Part shown: piece by piece, positions 36,790 through 46,900 of the stretch
Layout of the letters: each line of letters starts with the position of its first letter
How positions within the stretch are numbered: the first letter of the stretch is position 1
DNA from: Clostridia bacterium
GTDB taxonomy: Bacteria > Bacillota > Clostridia > Acetivibrionales > DSM-2933
Assembly: GCA_026418275.1 (NCBI GenBank)
Contig: JAOABQ010000045.1
Coordinates: 1-64,000 of the forward strand
DNA: 64,000 bases
Direction: 5' to 3'
Program-made: the position numbers and the translations under genes
The notes under the pieces: model-generated
What the model was told of the DNA's origin: nothing
Seen by the model: only the letters and a program-made list of their open reading frames with translations
Databases searched by the model: none

Positions 36790-37056
36790 TTAACAGCTTT
36801 TATTAACTTTTTCTGCTGACATTACATTAAGCTTTAAGCCTATGGACATTGAGACAGATAAAAGTTCATTCTTTGTAAGAAATTGAATCTCGTTCAATTC
36901 AATCGGATACCTTGATAATTTCTTTTCATTTTCCCGTCCAACATGGTATAATTCCATTATGGCTGCTCTTTTTGTTATTTGTTTTCCCGACAATAGTTTT
37001 TTGTAAACTATTGTCGGAGCACTACACTCAAAATCTACGAAATTCGAAGCAGACAC
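36790..37056 (-). CDS. Small ORF of unknown function
   Basis: An 88-codon frame from a GTG at 37056 with no clear ribosome site; an ATG at 36954 is another possible start. It ends in a basic, mixed-helical segment (NEIQFLTKNELLSVSMS). A 13-bp perfect hairpin lies inside its 5' part. It is upstream of the RiPP precursor on the same strand, but 220 bases away. It could be a fragment or chance frame; I do not recognise it. Confidence 0.3.
   Translation of the reverse strand: MSASNFVDFECSAPTIVYKKLLSGKQITKRAAIMELYHVGRENEKKLSRYPIELNEIQFLTKNELLSVSMSIGLKLNVMSAEKVNKSC
36987..37017. repeat. Perfect 13-bp inverted repeat
   Basis: Arms 36987-36999 and 37005-37017 (CCGACAATAGTTT and its complement) with a 5-base loop. 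There is no T-run on either side, so a terminator is not obvious; an operator or element end is possible. Confidence 0.6.
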
Positions 37057-37184
37057 TTTAAATCATGAGGAGATGGTGGTAAGACTGTCAGATAAAATGT
37101 TACCCTAATATATCACGGATAGGTGTTACTGACAAATGTATTTCGTTTAATCATTATTTAATTGCTCGGAAAGAAGTGAAATCG

Positions 37185-38132
37185 ATGACTGGTTCAGATA
37201 AATCCATGACCTATATGGAGTATATTTCAAGAATAAATCGTGTACAAGATTATATTGAAGCGAATCTTAGGGAAGAGCTTTCCCTTGATACACTTGCTGA
37301 AATTTCTGGTTTTTCAAAGTTTCATTTTCATAGAATTTTTAGTGGAATTGTAAAAGAAACATTGTTAAGTTATATCAATCGAATACGAATGGAACGAGCC
37401 ATCTCTTTACTTCTGCACAATCCTTCCCAAAGTATTACTGAGGTTGCAATGATGTTGGGTTTTTCTGAGTCGGCAGCCTTTTCCAGACTTTTTAAAAAGC
37501 ACTTTGGAATGAGTGCCTCAGAAGTAAGACAAAAATACAGCAAGAATTGCCAAGTGGACAGCAAGAATGGTAAAGCTATTCATTTATTGCCAAGCTATAA
37601 TGAAGACATAACAAATACACCAAGAAAGGGAGATGTTATGTTGGTTAAAGGCAATGTTGAGGTAAGAATGATTGAAGAAATCAAAGCGATCTACTTAAGG
37701 CACGTAGGTTCTAATGAAGAATTGGCTGTCGCATTCCAGGGAATGATGAGTAGACTGATGAATTGGGCTAATGCCAGGGATCTACTGAATAATGACTCAA
37801 AGCCATTTGCAATTTATCATGATAATCCTGAGTTTACTGCTCAGGGGAATCTGAAAACGAGTATTTGCTTAACTGTTTCTCAAAATGTGGATGTAGATAG
37901 TGAAATAGGAAAGATAGTTATTCCGTCAGGCAAGTATGCAATTGGTCACTTTGAAGTCGATGAACCAAGTGACCATGCGGCTGCCTGGAATTATATTTAT
38001 GGTGAATGGCTCCCTAACAGTGGATTTCAACCTGATGAAGGTTATGTATTTGAGATGTACATGAATGACCCTATGACACATCCGGAGAAAAAACATTTTA
38101 TTGATATTTATCTTCCGGTAAAACCATTGTAG
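37185..38132 (+). CDS. AraC-family regulator with GyrI-like effector domain (1)
   Basis: 315 residues from the ATG at 37185; a GTG nine bases earlier is possible but less well placed. The N-terminal 110 residues hold two helix-turn-helix units (DTLAEISGFSKFHFHRIF and ITEVAMMLGFSESAAFSRLFKKHFG). From about residue 150 a GyrI-like ligand-binding domain follows (VEVRMIEEIKAIYLRHVGSNEEL to DIYLPV). Proteins of this build bind small molecules and activate transcription, often of drug or stress genes. A terminator follows directly, so it is probably monocistronic. Confidence 0.9.
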   Translation: MTGSDKSMTYMEYISRINRVQDYIEANLREELSLDTLAEISGFSKFHFHRIFSGIVKETLLSYINRIRMERAISLLLHNPSQSITEVAMMLGFSESAAFSRLFKKHFGMSASEVRQKYSKNCQVDSKNGKAIHLLPSYNEDITNTPRKGDVMLVKGNVEVRMIEEIKAIYLRHVGSNEELAVAFQGMMSRLMNWANARDLLNNDSKPFAIYHDNPEFTAQGNLKTSICLTVSQNVDVDSEIGKIVIPSGKYAIGHFEVDEPSDHAAAWNYIYGEWLPNSGFQPDEGYVFEMYMNDPMTHPEKKHFIDIYLPVKPL

Positions 38133-38554
38133 CCATTATGGGGAAGATACTAAAAAATTATTATTATAATATCTAAACACCTAAAAAGGCAGCAAATATG
38201 CTGTCTTTATCTTTTTAATCAAAAATAATGTCAGAAGTGCCACACTTTTAAAGCAGCTGACCGACAGGGAAATAGATGATTTTATTGAAGGGCTGGAAAT
38301 CATTTAATCACGGACTGGTCTCTTTAGGTTTTTTCTTAAAATTGAAAAGGAAAGATGTGATAGGACCTTGTATGATTGGTAGTGTTAAAGAAGATTGGGA
38401 AGGAGGCTTGCTCGGCTCACTGGCAGAGGCAGTGTAAGTTCATTAATTCCATCCGATTAAAAGTTGAGATTGATTAAAGATGGGATATCCTATAAACTGA
38501 AATAGGATTTTTATAGTTGGCTAAATCGGAAAGCAGGCAAATGGGGGAGAGCGA
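38133..38554. other. Intergenic stretch with a terminator and a possible regulator remnant
   Basis: After the terminator at 38185-38208, an open stretch at about 38235-38307 encodes LKQLTDREIDDFIEGLEII followed by a stop. This resembles the last helix of a MarR-type regulator whose front part is gone. The match is short and could be chance. Nothing else is visible before the next gene. Confidence 0.3.
38185..38208 (+). terminator. Rho-independent terminator after the first AraC gene
   Basis: A 10-bp stem (38185-38194 with 38199-38208, one G-T pair) and 4-base loop, followed by ATCTTTTT. Confidence 0.75.
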
Positions 38555-39433
38555 ATGTACTATACGGAGCGTCTTATGGAGGCTATTTATTACATAGAAA
38601 AAAATTTAACAAAAAAAATAACACTTCAGGATATATCACGCCAGATCTATATTTCTCCTTTCCATTTTCATGAGATTTTTGCCTATGCTACTGGAGGAAC
38701 GCTTGGAGAGTATATTCGGAAAAGAAGATTGACGGAGGCAGCTAAAAAGCTCGTGGATACCACCATGCCCATTATTGATATTGCTTTGGATTATGGCTAT
38801 GATTCCCATGAAGCATTTACAAGAGCTTTTAAAAATCAGTTTGGAATCACACCGTCAAAGTATCGCCAAAGAAGGAAGCACAATCTCTTTTCATATAGGC
38901 TTCCGGTTGAAGAAAAGGATCTCCATTACTATCAAAGTGGAGGTATTACGCTAACACCTCAAATTGTTCAAAAGGAACCTATTCGGATTGTGGGAATCTG
39001 TGGGCAAACATCAATTCAGGAAAATAGGACAGACCTCCTATGGCTTAAGTTTACAGAACGGATGAACGAGATTCGGGGAATTGAAGGAAGAGGATACTAT
39101 TCCATTTGCCGATATAGCCCGGAGGTTGAAGTCCGGGATATTTTGGAAGACTTTACGTATACAGCCTTTTTGGGTCTGGAAGTAGAAAACTTTGAGCATG
39201 TTCCTTCCGGAATGGAGACCCATGTGATTCCGGGAGGAAGCTATGCTGTGTTTAGTCATAAGGGAAATACCTCTGTTGCAATGGAAACATACCGGTACAT
39301 TTTTGGGGAATGGTACCCCAATACACCTTACCGTCTGAATGGAAATTTTGATTTTGAGTATTATCGTGAAAGGTATATATATGGTGTTGATATGGAAGAG
39401 CTTGAACTGGACATTCATATTCCTGTACGATAA
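38555..39433 (+). CDS. AraC-family regulator with GyrI-like effector domain (2)
   Basis: 292 residues, start supported by GGGGGAGAGCGA. The N-terminal double helix-turn-helix shows ITLQDISRQIYISPFHFHEIF and IIDIALDYGYDSHEAFTRAFKNQFG, then TPSKYRQRR. The GyrI-like domain spans about residues 130-292 (PIRIVGICGQT to DIHIPV). It has the same architecture as the regulator 400 bases upstream, but the sequences differ enough that an old duplication or separate origin is likely. Confidence 0.9.
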   Translation: MYYTERLMEAIYYIEKNLTKKITLQDISRQIYISPFHFHEIFAYATGGTLGEYIRKRRLTEAAKKLVDTTMPIIDIALDYGYDSHEAFTRAFKNQFGITPSKYRQRRKHNLFSYRLPVEEKDLHYYQSGGITLTPQIVQKEPIRIVGICGQTSIQENRTDLLWLKFTERMNEIRGIEGRGYYSICRYSPEVEVRDILEDFTYTAFLGLEVENFEHVPSGMETHVIPGGSYAVFSHKGNTSVAMETYRYIFGEWYPNTPYRLNGNFDFEYYRERYIYGVDMEELELDIHIPVR

Positions 39434-39635
39434 TTTTACGGGAATACCTGATGCAATCATCATTTAACATTGGCAAGCGGCTTTCTTTGAGCGTTTAAAC
39501 CCCAAATTTTATCAAGAACCATACAGGAAAAAGGCATAAAATATACCCATAGGCTGCTTTAAAGTTAAAGTACCAAGAGAAATTGCCGGCAATGGGAAGG
39601 CCTTTAAAATGAAGAAGTATGAAAGGGGTAGGAAA

Positions 39636-40952
39636 ATGAAACGACTCTATAAGCTCTTGCTTGTCATTAGTCTCTTGCTAGCATTTTCTTTGGGATCTTT
39701 ATCGGTGAACTTTGCGTCGGACACTAAGGTCTGCCAGAAATATCAAATCAATGCGCAAAACACGATTCTTGTGGTGATCGATGTTCAAAAGACCTATATT
39801 CCGGGAAGACCGGAATGTTGGTTCCCTGAAATTCCCGGACAGAATACGCCAAATAAAATTGAAAATGTCAAGATGCTTCTACAAATGGCAAAACGAACCG
39901 GTATGGAAACCATTGTCACTTACGAACTGGATAATACAGGACCCCGTGACATGCCGGAGGATGTAAAGGAAGCGCTTCCAACTCAAAATACGGAACACTT
40001 TGTCAAGACATTCTATGATATCACAAAAAAAGAAGAGATTGCACAATCCTTGAAAAACGGGGGACAGAAGAATGTGATTGTATGTGGTGCAGAAACCGAT
40101 GTTTGCGTTTTGCAGTCGGTAACAGGTCTCCTGCAAAAGGGGTACAAAGTTTTTCTTGCGGATGATGCGACATATACCAGTACAACCTTGAACAGTCCGG
40201 CATTAAAGAGGATGGATAAAGCGGGTGCAGCAATTGTTACAACATCAGACATTGTTAGTGCCATAGAAAAAGGCAAAAAAATTCCAAAAGAATATGGTAT
40301 TGCCGGAATGGGTACCATACCTGACATCAAGGCTGCATCGGAAGCCATTGTGATTGTGAATTTTGATGATGAATCCCTTGCTTTGCTGGATGATCCCAAA
40401 AAAGAAGCCAAGATACAGAGAATTCAGTACCTGACACATATTGCCGAATGTATGGATTTGCCTATTTACTTCGTATATGATGGGAGTATCGAAAAGACTA
40501 AAGAATTACTCTATATTCCGAAGCATCTTCAATGGGTGAAGATCAAAAACATACTGGACAAAAATTTATTGGAATCAATACAGAGCTTGAAAAGCAAAAA
40601 TGTTGAACAAATTGTTTTCGGAGGAATTGACGAGAAGGATCAAGTGATTCGGGCATCCCAAATAGGGAAGTTGTTTGGTTTTGAAGTGCATCTAATGGAA
40701 GATGCCTATTTTAAAGAGGGGGGAACGGTGCAACAAAAGCTGGATAATCTCTATCGGATAGGGGTAATTCCTTCGTCAGTAAAAATGGTTTTCTATGATA
40801 CGACAGGGAGTATTTCACCGGAAGATGTTCCTCGGGAATGGGTCGAAAGGGTTGAACAAAAACTTATCAATGGAGATATCCCTTTTGTAGAGGATCTTCC
40901 CTTTGTAATCGATACACAGCCCGGAAGTTACTTTAAGAACACAAAAAACTAA
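39636..40952 (+). CDS. Secreted protein with tandem isochorismatase-fold domains
   Basis: 438 residues from the ATG at 39636 (GGGGTAGGAAA upstream; an earlier ATG at 39609 has no site and would spoil the signal peptide). The signal peptide is about 28 residues ending near FAS. Domain 1 keeps the cysteine-hydrolase triad: Asp in VVIDVQKTY, Lys in HFVKTFYD, Cys in CGAETDVCVL. Domain 2, from about residue 225, repeats the fold (IVIVNFDDESL, YFVYDGS, IVFGGIDEKDQV) but has no Cys at the expected place, so it is probably inactive. An extracellular isochorismatase-like hydrolase is unusual; the substrate is unknown. Confidence 0.82.
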   Translation: MKRLYKLLLVISLLLAFSLGSLSVNFASDTKVCQKYQINAQNTILVVIDVQKTYIPGRPECWFPEIPGQNTPNKIENVKMLLQMAKRTGMETIVTYELDNTGPRDMPEDVKEALPTQNTEHFVKTFYDITKKEEIAQSLKNGGQKNVIVCGAETDVCVLQSVTGLLQKGYKVFLADDATYTSTTLNSPALKRMDKAGAAIVTTSDIVSAIEKGKKIPKEYGIAGMGTIPDIKAASEAIVIVNFDDESLALLDDPKKEAKIQRIQYLTHIAECMDLPIYFVYDGSIEKTKELLYIPKHLQWVKIKNILDKNLLESIQSLKSKNVEQIVFGGIDEKDQVIRASQIGKLFGFEVHLMEDAYFKEGGTVQQKLDNLYRIGVIPSSVKMVFYDTTGSISPEDVPREWVERVEQKLINGDIPFVEDLPFVIDTQPGSYFKNTKN

Positions 40953-40988
40953 CTTAGTATGTATTTAGTTTAAAAAAGATAAGGAATT

Positions 40989-41034
40989 AAAAAGGATGCC
41001 ATAGTCTGACGGAGTGATATATGGCATCCTTTTT
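40989..41034. terminator. Bidirectional terminator
   Basis: A 15-bp perfect stem (40989-41003 with 41020-41034) with A-run on the left and T-run on the right. It can end the plus-strand isochorismatase-like gene and the minus-strand LRR genes. Confidence 0.85.
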
Positions 41035-41075
41035 TTTAATGTACACATACAAGCTTAGCCAAATTTGAATTCGAT

Positions 41076-42353
41076 TTACTTTTTCTTAATGAAATCCAGC
41101 CATTTATCGCATTGATCACCATAAATTTTCTTAAACAGGTTTCTTAATGGTTCGGCATTTTTAATTTCATTATCATACAATGAGATGGTTTGAATTTTAT
41201 TTAGGTTTTTTAAAGGGGATACATCAACGATTTTATTTTTGTGCAAGACCAGATACCGAATTTGTGTAAGTTTCTCCAATGGATGAATATCTTTAATCTG
41301 GTTTTCTGATAAATTAATATCTACTAACTTAGTAAGATCTCTCAATGGGCGAATATCTTTAATCTGGTTTTCTGGTAAATAAATACCTTCTAACTTGATA
41401 AGATTTCTCAATGGCTCAATGTTGGTTATTTTATTTCTGCCACCATAGAGGTGTTTTAAATTTTTAAGACTGCTTAATGAACCGATATCACTAATTGCAT
41501 TTCCTGATATCGCTAATTCCTCTATATTCACAAGGGAGTTTAACGGCTTTATATTTGTTATCATACTTCCCATTAAATACAATTTATTAAGAGTGGTAAT
41601 AGTACTTAAAGGGCTTAAATCACTTATTTTGAGTTTAGAATTCCCAGCTACATTGAAAGAATTGGTGATGTCTAAAGATTTCAATTTTTTAAGATTCTTT
41701 ACGAAACCTATTTCAGTAATTCCGGTATTTATAAGAGATAAATCGGTTAGATTTGTCAAGTTGCCTATGGGAGTAAAATCCTTTATTTTACCTTCAGAAA
41801 TTGTGAGTTTTGTAAGGGTTTTTAGTTTGCCGATGGATTTCATATCATAGATATTGCCACGGTCTATATTGAGAGATTTTAGGTTCGTAAGTTTAGTTAA
41901 CGGGCTAAAATCCCGGCAATCTCCCCATGATGAAAACCCTAATTCAGTCAAGTTTTTTAAATTACCCAACGGACTTATGTCTTTTGCTAAGGTATCAACA
42001 TATAAGGTTTTTAAATTCTTTAGTTCCATTAACGGTTTTAAGTCGGAAACCATCGTACATAGGCTAAGGTTGGTTAAACCTGTAAACCATTTGATATCGG
42101 GGAAATCTTTATTTTCATATTTGGCAAAAACAGCGTCCAGTTTTGTGATTTTAGAGATATCTGAAGGCATAAGTTCGCCTTTGGGCTTTTTAATTTTCTC
42201 TCTTATATACTGTTCAAATACCTTATCCTTAAATTGGATGCCTGTCTGTTTTGGGGCATTTGCTGCCATACTCCACGATGGAATATACGTTAATATAATT
42301 AGTGTTAATAGGATGCACCCAATTCTTTTTAAGTTCTTCAAATTTTTTTTCAT
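41076..42353 (-). CDS. Secreted leucine-rich repeat protein (1)
   Basis: 425 residues from the ATG at 42353 (GAGAGGGTTAAA upstream). An N-terminal signal sequence runs to about residue 31 (SWSMAANA). An N-terminal cap (QFKDKVFEQYIREKI) precedes about thirteen 22-residue SDS22/internalin-type repeats with the pattern L-x2-L-x-L-x2-N-x-I-x-DI-x-PL. A short Lys-rich C-terminus has no anchor motif. Such domains bind proteins or glycans outside the cell. It follows an LRR paralogue by 88 bases on the same strand, so both are probably co-transcribed. Confidence 0.88.
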   Translation of the reverse strand: MKKNLKNLKRIGCILLTLIILTYIPSWSMAANAPKQTGIQFKDKVFEQYIREKIKKPKGELMPSDISKITKLDAVFAKYENKDFPDIKWFTGLTNLSLCTMVSDLKPLMELKNLKTLYVDTLAKDISPLGNLKNLTELGFSSWGDCRDFSPLTKLTNLKSLNIDRGNIYDMKSIGKLKTLTKLTISEGKIKDFTPIGNLTNLTDLSLINTGITEIGFVKNLKKLKSLDITNSFNVAGNSKLKISDLSPLSTITTLNKLYLMGSMITNIKPLNSLVNIEELAISGNAISDIGSLSSLKNLKHLYGGRNKITNIEPLRNLIKLEGIYLPENQIKDIRPLRDLTKLVDINLSENQIKDIHPLEKLTQIRYLVLHKNKIVDVSPLKNLNKIQTISLYDNEIKNAEPLRNLFKKIYGDQCDKWLDFIKKK

Positions 42354-42441
42354 TTTAACCCTCTCATAAGATAAGAATTCTTTTATAAATCCGAACATAC
42401 ATAGGTGTACAGATATAAACGGGGATTTTATTTATATACGG

Positions 42442-43641
42442 CTACTTTTTTAAGATAGCCTTCAGCCATTCATCGCATCGATTGCCATAGAGTTTATTAA
42501 ACAGGTTTCTTAAGGGCTCTGCATTTTTAATTTCATTGTCAAACAAAACTATAGTTTGAATTTTATTTAGGTTCTTTAAAGGGGATACATCAACAATTTT
42601 GTTTGCCTCCAAATTGATATATTGAATTTGTGTAAGTTTCTCCAAGGGGCGGATGTCTTTAATATAATTTGCTGAAAAATTAATATCTTCCAACTTCGTG
42701 AGATTTTTTAAAGGCTCAATGTTAGTTATTTTATTTCCTCTAGCGAAGAGGTCTGTTAAATTTTTAAGACTGCTTAATGGACTGATATCACTAATTTCAT
42801 TAGCGGATATCGACAGTTCCTTTAAATTGACAAGAGACTTTAACGGCTTAATATTTGTGATTCTATAACCATTCAAGTACAATATATTAAGGCTGGTAAT
42901 ATTGCTTAAGGGGCTTAAGTCGTTAATTTTAGAGGAAGTATTATTCGTATTGGTGATAGCCAAATATTTTAACTTTTTAAGATTTTTTATAAATCCTACA
43001 TCTGCAACCTTAGTATTAAAAAGCGAAAGCTCGGTTAGATTTGTCAAGTTGCCTATAGGTGTAAAATCCTTTATTTTACCGTCAAGAATTCTAAGTTTCG
43101 TTAGACTTTTCAGTTTGCCGATCTGTTTTATATCAGTAATATTGTCACACGGTACATAAAGACTTTTAAGGTTACTGAGCTTAGTTAACGGGCTAAAATC
43201 CCTGCAATTTCCGTAGGATGAAAAACCAAATTCATTCAAGCTTTTTAAACTTCCTAGAGGACTTATATCTTTTGGTAAAGTAGGGATGAATAAAGTTTTT
43301 AGGTTTTTTAGTCCCGCTATCGGTTTTAAGTCATTAACTAACGAAGAAAATCTAAGGTAGGTTACACCCGTAAACCATTTAAAATCAGGCAAATCTTTAT
43401 TTACATACCTGGCCTGAGCTCCATCAAGTATTTTAATCTTGGAGACATCCGAGGGCATGATATCACCTTTTGGCTTATTTAGCACCTCTCTTATATACTC
43501 TTCAAATACCTTATCCTTAAATATGATGCCTGTTTGTTTTGGGGCATTGGCAGCCATACTCCAGGATGGAACGCAAGTTAATAAAATAAATGTCAATAGA
43601 ACGCAACCTATTTTTTTTAAGTTCTTTACACCTTTTCTCAT
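42442..43641 (-). CDS. Secreted leucine-rich repeat protein (2)
   Basis: 399 residues, started after TTGGAGGGATAAA. Signal sequence to about residue 30 (SWSMAANA, identical to its paralogue), cap region FKDKVFEEYIREVL, and about twelve 22-residue LRR units. It lacks one 22-residue unit in the C-terminal half compared with the next gene (which has an extra RDLTKLVDINLSENQI-type repeat). It is probably the first gene of a two-gene operon; the pair arose by tandem duplication. Confidence 0.88.
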   Translation of the reverse strand: MRKGVKNLKKIGCVLLTFILLTCVPSWSMAANAPKQTGIIFKDKVFEEYIREVLNKPKGDIMPSDVSKIKILDGAQARYVNKDLPDFKWFTGVTYLRFSSLVNDLKPIAGLKNLKTLFIPTLPKDISPLGSLKSLNEFGFSSYGNCRDFSPLTKLSNLKSLYVPCDNITDIKQIGKLKSLTKLRILDGKIKDFTPIGNLTNLTELSLFNTKVADVGFIKNLKKLKYLAITNTNNTSSKINDLSPLSNITSLNILYLNGYRITNIKPLKSLVNLKELSISANEISDISPLSSLKNLTDLFARGNKITNIEPLKNLTKLEDINFSANYIKDIRPLEKLTQIQYINLEANKIVDVSPLKNLNKIQTIVLFDNEIKNAEPLRNLFNKLYGNRCDEWLKAILKK

Positions 43642-43808
43642 TTTATCCCTCCAAAAAAATCATCATTCCTTTATGAATCTAAAAACGCTAACAATCTTTA
43701 CATTATTATACACCAATATGTTTCTATTGGGAATTAGGATGCATATAAATTCGTATTGATTTGTTGAATCTTATAGGATTCTCCATTTTATTTTGTATTA
43801 ACTCAAAG

Positions 43809-43837
43809 TTGACACATGAAAAATACAGTGTGATAAT
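43809..43837 (+). promoter_or_regulatory. SigmaA-type promoter of the GH17 gene
   Basis: TTGACA at 43809-43814, a 17-base spacer and GATAAT at 43832-43837. It lies about 115 bases before the ATG at 43955, in the 313-base gap to the divergent LRR gene, where I see no other gene. Confidence 0.65.
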
Positions 43838-43954
43838 AGAGGTAAATAGTACCAAAATTTCAATATACATTTTTGTTTGGGTAAAAAAATCATATCAAGA
43901 TCTACGCTGAAAAGATTTAACCATGAATATTAAGTACACGAGGAGGGGAATCAA

Positions 43955-46900
43955 ATGAAACGATTTTTTTCTATGCTGCTGCTTGCTTGTTTTTTGGTAT
44001 CTTGGATACTAAATGTAAACATTCATGCTGAAAAGACGGGAATTACCGGAGATATAGCATGGAATGAAGAAGCCAGACAATATGAAAACGTGAAGAAAGT
44101 AATATTTCTAAATGGGAAATACTATGCAATATTAAAAAATCGTTATACGTATTCATCGGAGAAGCCGCCAGTCCGTACTGTTTTCAGTTCCAACGGGGAA
44201 GTATGGAAGGATTTGGGGCAAAATTTCCATTCCATGAGCTATGGAAACAACCAATATGTCGGACTTGGTGAAAAGGGACTCAAACACTCCGGCGACGGAA
44301 TAAACTGGAGTAATGCTGTTCTGCCCGATAGTATAATGAATTTTGGCAGCATCATAGAGGGGAAGGTCATATACGCTGGCGGAAAGTTTTATGCCTTGTT
44401 TAAATGGAGCGAAAGCGGATATAAAACACATTGGACATTGCTAAACTCCGGGGATGGAGCCCGGTGGAACACGCTATGGGATGATGGTCGGTTTAGCACA
44501 ATGGTAAAAGATTTTAAATCCTTCCAGACCGCCGATTTTTTTGAGACAAACGGAAAGCTGTACATACAATGCTTATGGAATGACAGTCAGTATCCGGAAG
44601 AGGTTTCACTATTGCAGTCGGATGGCAATGATTCTTGGAATATCATTTCACAAAATCTTAAATTCAACACCATTTTGTATAATGGAAGGTATTATGCGGC
44701 GGAAGGATGGATAAGTGAGCCGGACAACAAAACGAAGAACGGTATTTTTTATTCTGGGGATGGTATAAAGTGGAGCTTTGTGTCTGAAGGGAATTCCTTG
44801 AAGCTTATGGATAATGAATTTTATTTTATCTTAAGCCCTGATATATGCATAGTCAATAAAAGTAGTTTTGCCGTTTATAAAAAAATCCAAAATCCTACCC
44901 CCAATGTTTCATTTGAATTTTTGGAATATGATAAAAATACCGTTCTTTTAAAAAATATATACGGGATTCATTATTATAACGGTTCGGGATGGGCACATCC
45001 TTCTTTGAGTATAAACGAAAAATTGCTTGATAAAGCGGAAAAAGTAAATGGAAAGCTATTTCTAACGGGACTCAATACCTTATTTGTATCCGGAAATGGT
45101 TTGGATTGGGAAAAGGTCATGAGTGACCGTTCCTTTTCCAGTGCCATTGCCAAAGGAGGCGGGAGATATGTGGTCGTTGGAGATCATGGCTTTTATATGG
45201 TGTCTAATGATCTGATTCATTGGAATTATCCCATCCCCTTTACAGACCGGAACCTGTATGATATCTGTTGGGACGGAAAAAGCTTTATTGCAGTAGGAGA
45301 GAAGGGAAGCATTTTTGTTTCACAAGATGGGGCAAATTGGTCAAAATGCAGCTCATCAACCGATGGGGACCTCTATAGAATTAAGACCGGAAAAGGAGTA
45401 TGGGCTGCAGCAGGAAAAGAGATTGTCGCAAGCAGGGATGGAGTCAACTGGAAGAAGGTAGCAGCTTTGGATTTCCCAAGCGCTGCATTGGAGTATGGTC
45501 CCGGATATTTTATAGTGCTTTCTAAAGGATATACCTATATTTCGCAGGATGGATTTTCATGGGTTAAATATAAAAGCAATTATTTAAATAGTACGTATAG
45601 CCCTAACCGGGACGAAAATAAAGAAAATTATGACATCCTGTGGGCTGAAAACCATTTTACTTTCTTTTACGGATTCCAATCTCACTGGCCGTCATCCAGC
45701 GATTCCGTCTATTACACCTCGGAAGATGGTTTGATATGGAAGGAACATAAAATGGATAAGCTGGACGGAGAGGTCTTTTCTTTGGCTTATGGCCTCGGAA
45801 GATATGTTGCTGCAGGAACCGGAATTGAAGCCGATGGATTTATTGCTTCCACCAGGACGGAGAATGTCTGGAACAGGAAAATTCCTATTAGAAGATGGTT
45901 CAAGGATATAATGTTCGATGAGGAAGAGAAGAAATTTATTGCGATTTCCAATAACCATTGGGATGATGAATACGGTGTATTGTGGGTATCCGACCCACTT
46001 ACTGAAGGGGCATCACCCGACCCTAAGCCTACCGGATCATCGCCGTCAATAGAAACACCTACTCCGGCAGGAACTCCAACACCAACTGAAGTACCAACCG
46101 TGGCACCGACAATAACACCTACGCCTACCAACCGGATGGAAGTGACCCGAAAAATATACGGCATCTGTTTTTCACCTTATTTTGGGGATTTGGATCCAAC
46201 TTTGGGAAACAGTATTGAAAACCGGGATATTGAAAACATGCTGAGGGTCTTACAAGGAAAAACCGAATGGATAAGGACATACGGAATGTCCTGCAATTTG
46301 GATGCGATCCCTAAGGTTGCAAAGGAAATGGGGTTTAAAACTGCGGTGGGAGCCTACATTTCCGGAAATGAATTTTTGGATATGCTGGAAATCAATAAGT
46401 TGGTCCAGCATGCAAAAGAGGGCTATGTGGATATTGCAATTATTGGAAATGAAACCATGCGTCAGCAGGGATTCAATAAGGAACTGCTGAAAAAATACCT
46501 GAAATATGCACGGGATCATATGCCCAAAGGAGTCCTTGTTTCTACCTCCGATACTTTTGACAATCTTATGAATCATAAAGATGTTGTGGATGGATGCGAT
46601 GTGGTTATGGCAAACCTATACAGCTTTTGGGGCGGAGCTTCCGCGGAAGCGGGAACGGAAGCCATTAAAGATATGTATAAAAAGCTATCGGATGCCTTTG
46701 GTTCTAAGCAAGTCATCATATCGGAAGTCGGGTTCCCAACCGAAGGAAAGCCTGTAGGAAAAGCGGTGCCAAGCCTTGAAAACAGTGTCCGGTTTTTTCA
46801 TGCTTTTATAAGCTGGGCAGAGCAAAACCATGTACCCTATTACTGGTTTGAGTTCAAAGACGAGAAATGGAAAAGCAAGTATGACTTTTCCGGAAAAGAG

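Noticed and set aside
38360..38442. Short plus-strand frame beginning MIGSVKEDWEGG before the second AraC gene
   Set aside because: About 22 codons, no ribosome site and no recognisable pattern; most likely chance.
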